Shown piece after piece: positions 54,461 to 64,000 of a DNA stretch of 64,000 nucleotides. The translations under genes were made by a program, and so were the position numbers. The stretch comes from Haematobia irritans (Eukaryota > Arthropoda > Insecta > Diptera > Muscidae). The stretch lies in assembly GCF_050003625.1 (NCBI RefSeq), contig NC_134399.1:225870783-225934782 (forward strand), in the 5' to 3' direction. The notes under the pieces are model-generated. The model was not told the DNA's origin. It saw nothing but the letters and a program-made list of their open reading frames with translations, and searched no databases. Every line of letters starts with the position of its first letter. Position 1 is the stretch's first letter.

Positions 54461-55115
54461 GCTGTTCAGAGATGGTCCGTGCAGTCAGTTTTTGGATTTT
54501 CAACTGTCAAAAAGTTGTAAACGACCAAAACGTAGTAAATGTCAAAAATACTTACAAGATATTTAGAAAACTATTTTTTAATATCTCTTACGGACATTTT
54601 CATGTAGCTCCGTTAGGCTTTAACTGCCAGTTAACAGAAAGTAAATTGAAAATATCTTCTCTCCGTTTAACTTTAACTGAAAATTTTTCGTCAGTTAATT
54701 TCCTAACTGGCCTATGGAATATAAAGACAAGGTGACAGCTTCGTCCATAATATGGTTTAAAAGTTGGTTAGTTAACGGAACACTAACGGAGCTTTATGAA
54801 AATGGGGGTTAGTTTAAAAAAGCCATATTGAAGAATTTTTTTTATAAATATATTTTGAAATTTTTATTCAAAAGTAATTTGCATTTTGTTTTCAAAGAAT
54901 CCAGCAAAACGTCTGATTTTCAAATTTTTGAAACAGTGAAAATTGTGGCAATAATAGGAAAAAGCTACAACGTCCCAAAAAAGGTGCAACGCCAGATCAT
55001 ATGGTTATGTGAAGCCAAACTGGCAATAGTACGCCTATAAAATGTTGTACAAAGTTTGCCTTTGCTTATATCCGACTTTGGCCGTTATTCGCATTTTTTT
55101 ACTGTTTTTCTAGGG
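54461..55115. other. apparently single-copy DNA
   Basis: Contains several AGTTAAC/GTTAACT words around 54580-54780 but no ordered repeat. Open frames of 87 and 70 codons show no recognised domain. Confidence 0.4.
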
Positions 55116-55460
55116 AGTCACCGTTGTGCAATGGTTAGCATGCCCGCCTTGCATACACAAGGTCGTGGGATCGATTCCTGCTACGACCGTACACCAAAAA
55201 AAGTTTTTCAACGGTGGATTATCTCACCTCAGTAATGCTGGTGACATTTCTGAGGGTTTCAAAGCTTCTCTAAGTGGTTTCACTGCAATGTGGAACGCCG
55301 TTCGGACTCGGCTATAAAAAGGAGGTCCCTTGTCATTGAGCTTAACATGGAATCGGGCAGCACTCAGTGATAAGAGAGAAGTTCACCACTTTGGTTTCAC
55401 AATGGACTGAATAGTCTAAGTGAGCCTGATACATCGGGCTGCCACCTAACCTAACCTAAC
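55116..55460 (+). mobile_element. tRNA-derived SINE
   Basis: Complete copy: AGTCACCGTTGTGCAATGGT head, A-box GGTTAGCATGCCCGCC, B-box region GTGGGATCGATTCCTGC, CTCGGCTATAAAAAGGAGG, and a GCCACCTAACCTAACCTAAC tail. Flanks GTTTTTCTA and GTTTCTATA may be a worn target duplication. Confidence 0.9.
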
Positions 55461-55492
55461 TGTTTCTATAAAGAAAAATCATTCGTAAATAC

Positions 55493-57150
55493 AACAAGTA
55501 TATACAGCAGTAAAATCGCCCGGCCGAATCTTAAATACCCTCTACCATGAATCATATATAATAGTTTACTTTGAAAACTCATCGTCGTAGCGGGTTACTT
55601 GATAATATATAGCATATTAGGGGGTTTGATGACAAATCTTCTCCCAAGCAAATTTGTTTAACCAGTACGCTTCCCGAAGAAAAAACTTAAAGATTCTACC
55701 TATGAAGACCAGCTCAGATTCTGGATTTATGAGCACCAATTTTGTTTGAGTTTTAGAGAAATCATAAACATATCGTGTATATGATGAAATAAGGCCTTGA
55801 TTTGAAGTCCTAGAAATAAATTCGGGAGTTAGGTCTATATGGGGCCTATACCAAAACATGGACCAATACTCACCACCTCTTAATGTTCCTCAAATACCTC
55901 AAGAATTCCACTTTCAGACGAATTGGTGAAAACTACGAATTCTAGAAGCCCAAGAAGTAAAATCGACAGATCAGTCTATATAGGGGCTATACCAAAATAT
56001 GGACCGATACGGACCATTTTCGACACACCTCTTTATGGTCCTAAGATACGTCTATATTTCTAATTTCCTGCAATTTGGATATAAACTACGGATTCTAGAA
56101 GCCTAAAAAATAAAGTCGGGAGATCGGTCTATATGGGGGCTATACCAAAATATGGACCAATAGGCACCATTTGCGGCAGGTATTTTAAGACCACAAATAG
56201 GTGATCTTAATCAATTTCAAGCAAATCGGCTAGAAAATATAGTCTCTAGATGCCCAAGAAGTAAAACCGAGAGATCGGTCTATATGGGGGTTATACAAAA
56301 AAAAATGGACCGATACACCTCAATTTCGGCACACATTTTTGGGTCCCAAAATACCTCTAGATTTTTAATTTCAGGCAAATCGGGTAATAAATACAGTTTA
56401 TAGAAGCCAAAGAATAAAAATCGGGAGATCGGTCTATATGGCGACTATACCAAAACATGGACCGATACGGACCATTTTCGACACACCTCTTTATGGTCCT
56501 AAAATACCTCTAGATTTTCAATTTGAGGAAAATCGGATAGAAAATACAGTTTCTAGCCAAAATCGGGAGATCGGTCTATATGGGTGCTATACCAAAACAT
56601 GGATCGATACGGTCCATTTTCGACACACCTCTTTAAGGTCCCTAAATACATCTAAATTTCCAATTTCAGGCAAATCGAATAGTAAATACAGTTTTTAGAA
56701 GCCCAAGAAGCAAAATCGGGAGATCGGTTTATATGGGGGCTATACCAAAACATGGTCCGATTGGCACCGTTTTCTGCACACACCTTTATGGTCCTCGAGT
56801 ACCTCTAGATTTTCAATTGCAGGCTAATTGGACAAAAACTACGTTTTTTATAAGAGAAATCGGTTTATATGAGGACTATATCAAAACTTGGACCTATAAA
56901 GCCCATCTTCGAACTTGACCTGCCCGCAACCAAAAAACGAATCTGTGCCAAATTTCAGGACGATAGCGCAATTATTAAAGGCTGTAGCGTGATTACAACA
57001 TACAGACAGACATACATACGGGGACATGCTTATATCGTCTTAGAATTTCTCCCTGATAAAGAATATATATACTTTATATAGTCGGAAGTCGATATTTCGA
57101 TGTGTTACACATGGAATGACATCACCATTCTATGGTGGTGGGTATAAAAA
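55493..57150 (+). mobile_element. F2 element, copy c (complete ends)
   Basis: Head AACAAGTATATACAGCAG with damaged palindrome, then TACCCTCTACCAT near 55536. Units with the GGTCTATATGGGGGCTATAC landmark; more indels than in copy a. The tail has the TACAGACAGACATACA tract, GAATATATATACTTTATA and TTCTATGGTGGTGGGTATAA ending near 57150. F1 copy g starts two bases later. Confidence 0.85.
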
Positions 57151-57152
57151 TT

Positions 57153-58468
57153 AAAAACAAGTATATACGGCCGTCAGTTCGGCCAGGCCGAAGCTTATGT
57201 ACCCTCCATCATGGATTGCGTAGAAACTTCATCTAAACACTGCCATCCACAATCGAATTACTTAAGTTGCGGTAACGCTTGCCGATGGCAAGGTATCTTA
57301 AAACCTCCTAACACCATCTTCTAAATTGTATGTAAGTCCATACGTGGTATATATTAAATCAAAAAAGATCGATCCAATACGTATATAATTCAGTTTGACA
57401 AAGTAGACATACAATTTTTATAGAAAGAAAATTTTGACAAAAATTTCTACAGAAATAAAATTTTAACAAAATTTTCTATAGAAATAAACTTTTGACAAAA
57501 TTTTCTATAGAAATAAAATCTTGGTAGATTATTTTTGGCTCGAGTGGCAACCATGATTATGAACCGATATGGACCAATTTTTGTGTGATTGGACACATTT
57601 TTGGTATGGTTGTTAGCGACCATATACTAACACCACGTGCCTAATTTGAACCGGTTCGGATGAATTTTGCTCCTCCAAGAGGCTCCGGAGGTCAAATCTG
57701 GAGAATGTTTTATATGGGGGCTATATATAATTATAGACCGATATGGACCAATTCTGGCACGGTTGTTAAAGATCATATACTAACACCATGTTCCAAATTA
57801 CAACCGAATTGGATGAAATTTGCTTCTCTTGGAGACTTCTCAAGCCAAATCTGGGGATCGGTTTATATGGGGGCTATATATAATTATGAACCGATGTGGA
57901 CTAATTTTTGCATGGTTGTTAGAGACCATATACCAACATCATGTACCAAATTTCAGCCGGATCGGATGAAATTTGCTTCTCTTTGAGGCTCCGCAAGCCA
58001 AATCTGGGGATCGGTTTATATGGGGTCTATATATAATTATGGACCGATGTGGACCAATTTTTGCATGGTTGTTAGATACCATATACCAACATCATGTACC
58101 AAATTTCAGCCGGATCGGATGAAATATGCTTCTCTTAGAGACTCCACAAGCCAAATCTGGGGATCGGTTTATATGGGGGCTATACGTAAAAGTGGACCGA
58201 TATGGCCCATTTTCAATACCATCCGACCTACATCGATAACAACTACTTGTGGTAAGTTTCAAGTCGATAGATTGTTTCGTTCGGAAGTTAGCGTGATTTC
58301 AGACGGACGGACGGACGGACGGACGGACGGACATGCTTAGATCGACTCAGAATTTCACCACGACCCAGAATATATATACTTTATGGGGTCTTAGAGCAAT
58401 ATTTCGATGTGTTACAAACGGAATGACAAAGTTAATATACCCCCATCCTATGATGGAGGGTATAAAAA
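57153..58468 (+). mobile_element. F1 element, copy g (composite with R29)
   Basis: Complete head and palindrome (57157-57215), short R29 array at 57400-57530, GTTGCC right end as GTGGCAACCATGATTATG, six or so units, then (GACG)n at 58302-58332, ATATATATACTTTATGGGG and CCTATGATGGAGGGTATAAA at 58468. It lies head-to-tail behind F2 copy c. Confidence 0.85.
57400..57530. repeat. R29 satellite inside F1 copy g
   Basis: About four units, same orientation and same F1 position as in copies c and d. Array length varies between copies (about 8, 12 and 4 units), as expected from slippage or unequal exchange. Confidence 0.85.
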
Positions 58469-58554
58469 GTATGGAATAAATGGCTCTAAAAAAGTATGAT
58501 ATTCAAACTCTTATTTTCTGAAAAAGTAAGTATTTTACAGCATTCTTTGATGGT

Positions 58555-58680
58555 GTTAGTATGTTACCTCTAACAATCGTTCAAAAATTGGTCCATACCG
58601 GCCGATATTTATATATAGCCCCAAATATAAACCTATACCCAAATTTGATTTCCGGATCTTCTAGGAGGTGCATATTTTAG
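58555..58680 (-). repeat. F1 fragment
   Basis: One diverged minus-strand unit: GTTACCTCTAACAATCG, AAAATTGGTCCATACCGGCC, TATATATAGCCCCAAATATA, GATCTTCTAGGAGGTGC. Confidence 0.7.
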
Positions 58681-58689
58681 CAGAAAAAA

Positions 58690-60117
58690 GTTGTAAAATT
58701 TAGCATCTGAGCAAAGATTTTTTATTATACATAAATTAATTGTTTTTTTTTTTTTGGTAACTGGCATTTTGTTCTATAACTTAAAAATGCCAATCCCTTC
58801 ATTTACTTGCTCGTATATAATTAAAATAATATATATTTTTTTTAATCTAAACTAATTTCTGCATTTTATCATTATTTTCTTACGTTATGCTTGCTTTAAA
58901 TGATTGTTGTGGTCGTATTCAAACCAAGTTTTTTGCTACCTAAGAAACCACTGTGAATTTGAAGGATTTATCAATGGAGAGATAGATGGATAAATGTCCA
59001 ACAGTAAGAACATTGGCGAAGCCATCGATTACTCAGAGACAGAGAGACAAAAAGAGAGAAACGACAAAGTCATCACTGCCGCTTAGAAGAACAACTCGCC
59101 AGCAATGAATTACTTGGCATTGCACATAACATGAACTCCAATGCCGCACAAGATAAATGTGCTTTCATGTTGTGGCTTCGTTTTGTATCGTCTCTCCTTT
59201 GTCACTCTCCTTTGAAGGATGAGAACAAATGGATATCGATGTTCTTATCGACTATGGGAGTAATGCAATACGATGTTCAGTGGATGATGTGAATTATGAA
59301 TTTTGAGAGTTGTATTTATTTTAGTGCATGAAAAATGACATGAAAATTAATATGGATATATGGATGTGGCATTTTAATACCATATCTCATATAGCAATAG
59401 AATATCTCATAGAGCAATATAATCTTATTACAAGAGTGTAATATCTCGAAATAATATTTTTCTACTAAAAAATTTAATTTTGTGATTTAATCAGAAAAGT
59501 ATTTGAAAGTGAACTTTTTACAAAATGTTAACAACCATTCATAATCTCATTTTTATTTTAGATAAATTTTCATAATTCAGAGATATTACCTTCTTGAAGC
59601 CTGTGAGCGATATAAACCAAAATGTCTCCTTCGTTCATTTGATGCAGTCGCCATGTCCTTAACGCAATGGATGTGTGTTAATAAATTACGATAGTCTACT
59701 CATCTACAGCGAAGATTAGACGTTTATGTCTTTGGGATAAGTGCATTTACGTGTGGTTGCATACTTGAGTCGATGTGTATGCGGTTGATGATGACGAGTC
59801 CTTTGAGTGTAAATTTCAGATGGACAAACTCAGCATAGGTTATTAAGGTGTTAAGCACATATCCCCCACTGATTGCGTGAGGAGATATTAGATATTCTAT
59901 CCAAAGTGTTCTCACATATAATTTCATGCATGTGTTGCAATGCTTGATTTAATACAGGCGCATTGTATCCTGCTGTAAGCCAGTGAAGTGGAAAATTTAT
60001 TGTTGGTGGTAAATGAAAACTTTTTTGGTATATTTTGAGGGTGAAAGGAAGTCTGTAGAGTTAACGCATTATTTCTTAAAAACAATTTTCATAACAAAAT
60101 GTTTTTTTCGGACCATC
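58690..60117. other. apparently single-copy DNA, no gene recognised
   Basis: No repeat-family match. Longest open frame is 67 codons on the minus strand (59724-59927) without a recognised domain. Confidence 0.5.
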
Positions 60118-60234
60118 AAATTTTTAACACATCGAAATATTGGTCCCTAACAACGGTTGCCACAGTTGGTAGAATTATACCAAAATCTTGATTTTCCATA
60201 ATATTCCTCTACAACTAAGAGGTACTTAATAATT

Positions 60235-61320
60235 TTTCTAACGAAATAAAATGTTGACCAAATCTTCTATAAAAATAAAACTTTGGCAATTTTTTTATAG
60301 AAATAAAATTTTGACCAAGTTTTCTATAGAAAAAAGTATAAAAATGTATACTAATAAAAGTTTGACAAAATTTTATATTGAAAAAATTGACAAAATTTTC
60401 TATAGAAATAAAATTTTAATAAAACTTTCTATACAAATAAAATAAAAACATTTATACAGAAATTAAAATTTTGACAAAATTTTCTATTGAAAAAAAAATT
60501 TGACAAAACTTTCTATAGAAATAAAATTTTGCAAAATTGTCTATAGAAATAAAATTTTGACAAAATTTTCTATAGAAATAACATTTTGACAAAATTTTCT
60601 AAAGAAACAAAATATTGACAAAATTTTCTAAAGAAATAAATTTTTTTGTTTTGTTATTGTTGGTTTTGTTCTTTAAGCATTGTTGTTGTTTTTTTTTTAT
60701 TGCAGCTTAAAACCATGCATTGACTAAACTACAAGTGTAGCTTAACCAACAGAGGAAAAGAATGTTTGTCAAATTTATTTGGGCAAAGCCCTATAGACTG
60801 CAAGATGGTTGGATGAACGCACGTTTCGGAATTACCACATTCCTCATCAGCATCCTCTACTTGCAGCAAAACTATCAACCAATTATCTAAAGAAATAAAA
60901 TACCAAAAAAATCTATAGAAATAAAATTTGGACACAATTTTCTATAGAAATAAAATTTTAAAAACAATTTTTATAGAAATAAAATTTTGACAAAATTTTC
61001 TATAGAAATAAAATTTTTACAACATTTTCTGTAGAAATAAACTTTTAACAAAATTTTCTATAGAAATAAAATAAAAAAATAAAGAAATAAAACTTTGACA
61101 ACATTTTCTATAGAAATAAAATTTTGACAAAACTTTCTATAGAAATAAAATAAAATAAAATTTTGACAAATGTTCTATAGAAATAAAATTTGGACAAAAT
61201 TTCCTATAGAAATAAAATTTTGACAAAATTTTCTATAGAAATAAAATTTTGGTAGATTTTTCTATAGAAATAACATTTTGACAATGTTTTCTAAAAATAT
61301 AATATTTGGTAGATTATTTT
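60235..61320. repeat. R29 satellite array
   Basis: About 29 units including a 246-bp insertion; many units carry AAAGAAATAAA or ACAAATAAA variants. Ends in ATTATTTTTGGCTCGAGTGG. Confidence 0.9.
60641..60886 (-). mobile_element. 246-bp retroposed fragment with 14-bp target duplication
   Basis: TCTAAAGAAATAAA occurs immediately before (60627-60640) and after (60886-60899; its first T is the last base of the insert interval). On the minus strand the insert ends in an A-rich tail (ACAAAACAAAAAAA), as expected for target-primed insertion. Minus-strand landmarks are GATGAGGAATGTGGTAATTC and GGCTTTGCCCAAATAAATTT. It looks like the 3' end of a LINE or a SINE; the parent is not in the window. Confidence 0.7.
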
Positions 61321-61344
61321 TGGCTCGAGTGGCAACCATGATTA

Positions 61345-62100
61345 TGAACCGATATGGACCAATTTTTGTGTGATTGGGGATCGGCTATATATAACTATAG
61401 ACCGATATGGACCAATTATGGAATGGTTATAAGCGGCCTTATACTAACACCATGTTCCAAATTTCAACCGGATCGGATGAATTTAGCTCCTCCAAGAGGC
61501 TCCGGAGGACAAATCTGGGGATCGATTTATATGGGGGCTATATATAATTATGGACCGATATGGATCAATTCTTGCATGATTGTTAGAGACCATATACTAA
61601 CACCACGTACCAAATTTCAACCGGATCGGATGAATTTTGCTCCTCTAAGAGACTCCGGAGGTCAAATCTGGGGATCGGCATATATGGGGGCTATATATAA
61701 TTATGGACCAAAACCACTTTTGGCATGGTTGTTAGATACAATATACTAACCACGTAGCCGGATCGGATGAAATTTGCTTCTCTTAGAGCAATCGCAAGCC
61801 AAATTTGGGGGTCCGTTTATATGGGGGCTATACGTAAAAGTGGACCGATATGGCCCATTTGCAATACCATCCGACCTACGTCAATAACAACTACTTCTGC
61901 CAAGTTTCAAGTCGATAGCTTGTTTCGTTCGAAAGTTAGCGTGATTTCAACAGACGGACGGACATGCTCAGATCGACTCAGAATTTCACCACGACCCAGA
62001 ATATATATATTTTATGGGGTCTTAGATCAATATTTCGATGTGTTTCAAACGGAATGACAAAGTTAATATACCCCCCCCATCCTATGGCGGAGGGTATAAA
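61345..62100 (+). mobile_element. F1 body and tail, copy h
   Basis: Enters from R29 through the composite junction, has about four units (spacing near 153 with one deletion at 61700-61760), GACGGACGGACATGC, ATATATATATTTTATGGGG, and the F1 terminus CCTATGGCGGAGGGTATAAA at 62100. No head. Confidence 0.85.
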
Positions 62101-63330
62101 AATTATACAGAATTAAATTTTGCCAAATGCTCTATAGAAAAAAATTTTGACAAAATTTTCTATAGAAATAAAGTTTTGACAAAATTTTCTATAGAAATAA
62201 AATTTTGAAACAATTTCCTAAAGAAATAAAATGTTTACAAAAAAAAATTCTATAGAAATAAAAAATTTGGACATAATTTTATATAGAAATACAATTTTTA
62301 CAAAATTTCTATAGATTAAAATTTTGACAATATTTCTATAGAAATAAAATTTTGACAAAAAAAAATATGGACAAAATTTTCTATATACATACAATTTTGC
62401 AAAATTTTCTAAAGAAATAAAATGTTGGCAAAATTTTCTATAGAAATAAAATTTTGACAAAATTTTCTATAGAAATAAAATAAAAACAAATTATACAGAA
62501 ATAAAATTTTGCCACATGTTCTATAGAAATAAAATTTTGACAAAATTTTCTATAGAAATAAAATTTTCTATAAAAATAAAATTTTGACAAAATTTTCTAT
62601 TGAAACTAAATTTTGACAAAATTTTCTATAAAAATAAAATTTTGACAAAATTTTCTACTAAAATAAAATTTTGACAAAATTTTCTATAGAAATAAAATTT
62701 TTACAAAAAAAATATCTATAGAAATAAGATTTTGACATAATTTTCTATAGAAATAAAATTTTTACGAAAAAAAATTTATAAAAATAAAATTTTTAAAAAA
62801 TTTTCTATAGAAATAAAATTTGGACATAATAAAAACAATTATACAGAAATAAAATTTTGCCAAATGTTCTATAGAAATAAAATTTTGACAAAATTTTGTA
62901 TAGAAATAAAATTTTGCAAAATTTTGTATAGAAATACAAATTTGACAAAATTTTCTAAAGAAATAAAATTTTGACAAAATTTTCTAAAGAAATAAAATTT
63001 TGAAAATAATTTTTTATAGTAATAAAATTTTGACAACATTTTCTAAAAAAATATATTTTAAGAAAATTTTCTATAGAAGCAAGATGTTGACAAAATTTTC
63101 TATAGAAATAAAATTTCGACAATAGAAATAGAAATCAAATTTTTACAAAATTTTCCATAGAAATAACATTTTGACAAAATTTTCCATAGAAATAAAATTT
63201 TGAAAACAATTGTTATAGTAATAAAATATAAAAAAAAAATTCCACAGTATTTCTATGACAAAAAAAAAATCTATTGAATTTTCTAAAGTTTTGACATAAA
63301 TTTCTATTGAAATAAAATTTTGGGATTTTT
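62101..63330. repeat. R29 satellite array with 348-bp higher-order step
   Basis: About 42 diverged units. The variant TTATACAGAAATAAAATTTT lies at 62491 and 62839, 348 bp apart, which is exactly twelve units; a related variant sits at 62103. Several units have A-runs or deletions. Confidence 0.9.
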
Positions 63331-63510
63331 TCTTTTGCTAGTTTTTGGTAAAATTTGCTCTTAATTTTGGCAGATTATTTTTGGCTCAATTGGCAAACGT
63401 GTCCCCGACCCCATAGAGTACACATATTCTGAGTCGATATAGCGATGTCCGTCCATCTGTTGAAATCACGCTTCCGAGCGAAACTAGCTATAAACCGACG
63501 TTTTTACTAC

Positions 63511-64000
63511 TGCTGTCCTTCAGTTTTCGATCAAATCTGGCCTTAAGTTTTCGGATCATTTCTGGTATTGTTAGCGTCAATAGTGCGAGAAACAAAAGAG
63601 TTATTTACACGTAAATGCTGTAAGTCTCTAAAAATAGCCACTTGTGGTTATCCAGTCAAATATCAAGCAATAACACTTGAATTCCATGACGAATAACTTT
63701 GAATGCAAAATATCACAATGCTATTGTAAGCTTGGCAACAACAAAATGAACTGTCACTCGAATAAATCTGTCAGCTGTTATACATATCAATCGCACTGTA
63801 CACAAATAGGATGACATTATTAGGCAATGGTGAAGCCTCTAGAAATCCCTTCTAGTTGATTTCTAATGTTTCACCTCATTTTTTGCATTGTTATCAATAT
63901 CAATGAATTATAGATAAACACATCGACTATAATAAATGAATTAATTGAATGTGGAACAAAAAACTGCACATCAAAATAGTAGGTCAATAATGCTCTTTAC
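63511..64000. other. apparently single-copy DNA
   Basis: No repeat-family match or coding sequence recognised to the end of the window. Confidence 0.45.

Larger units (their letters stand above)
60152..63404 (+). mobile_element. GTTGCC element, long copy (3.25 kb) with R29 and F1 inside
   Basis: Left end AACGGTTGCCACAGTTGGTA at 60152; right end TTGGCTCAATTGGCAAACGTG at 63384-63404 (one substitution in the inverted motif). Interior: R29 (60235-61320), a small retroposon (60641-60886), an internal right-end-like GTGGCAACCATGATTATG (61333-61350), an F1 body (61345-62100) and more R29 (62101-63330). The flanking octamers TCCCTAAC and TCCCCGAC agree at 6 of 8. Confidence 0.6.
60118..63510 (-). 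mobile_element. F1 tail split by a GTTGCC element
   Basis: AACACATCGAAATATTGGTCC at 60124-60144 and CCCCATAGAGTACACATATT with GATGTCCGTCC (63410-63455) are consecutive parts of an F1 tail on the minus strand. Between them lies the GTTGCC element 60152-63404. Confidence 0.6.

Overview
This window reads as intergenic or intronic DNA from a large, repeat-swollen higher-fly genome, most likely a calyptrate muscoid fly of the Musca/Stomoxys/Haematobia type. That placement is inference. It rests on AT-rich composition, a (GTCY)n/(TA)n dispersed repeat of the kind described from Diptera as mini-me, a tRNA-derived SINE with CCTAA-type tails, several Tc1/mariner lineages, and my general familiarity with such repeats. 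I recognise no host protein-coding gene, no rRNA and no genuine tRNA. The open frames that exist are almost all translations of tandem repeats or remains of transposase and reverse-transcriptase genes.

Mobile and repeat families, with the names used below. F1, F2 and F3 are related non-autonomous elements with a head palindrome, inverted TACCCNCCACCAT-like ends, a (GTCY)n tract and a TA-rich tail. F1 and F2 both carry internal repeats with a period of 153 bp. R29 is an AT-rich 29-bp satellite built from A4T4 blocks, carried by a TIR element here called the GTTGCC element. The SINE has a tRNA-like head with A and B boxes and occurs seven times. MITE-A and MITE-B share CACTGAAAAAA termini and TA target duplications. 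E5 is an LTR-like unit that contains a separate 29-bp GAGACCTTCGGG minisatellite. Two 1.3-kb Tc1/mariner elements have a DD37E-spaced catalytic triad.

Layout. 0-3 kb: an R29 array, single-copy sequence and a fold-back SINE. 3-15.5 kb: F1, F2, a GTTGCC element inside an F2 copy, an inverted F1, both MITEs and an F3. 15.5-25 kb: a candidate 0.94-kb TIR element, an F2 interrupted by a CGTGA-rich 18-bp array, the largest R29 array, single-copy sequence and a SINE. 25-32 kb: E5, a decayed non-LTR retrotransposon, a decayed mariner and a 58-bp minisatellite. 33-42 kb: two composite F1+R29 elements hit by MITE-A, DD37E copy 1, a 528-bp TIR element and a SINE. 42-50 kb: a SINE, two E5 copies and DD37E copy 2. 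50-64 kb: single-copy DNA, a long hairpin, more F1/F2 and a nested GTTGCC/F1/R29 block.

The most unusual signal is that F1 and F2 have diverged strongly in sequence but both step at exactly 153 bp (51 codons, slightly above a nucleosome core), at many loci. Next are the R29 satellite moving inside TIR and F1 elements, and the E5 units that carry a minisatellite inside an LTR-like frame. The transposase copies are all broken, so mobility of the MITEs and DD37E copies would have depended on enzymes encoded elsewhere.
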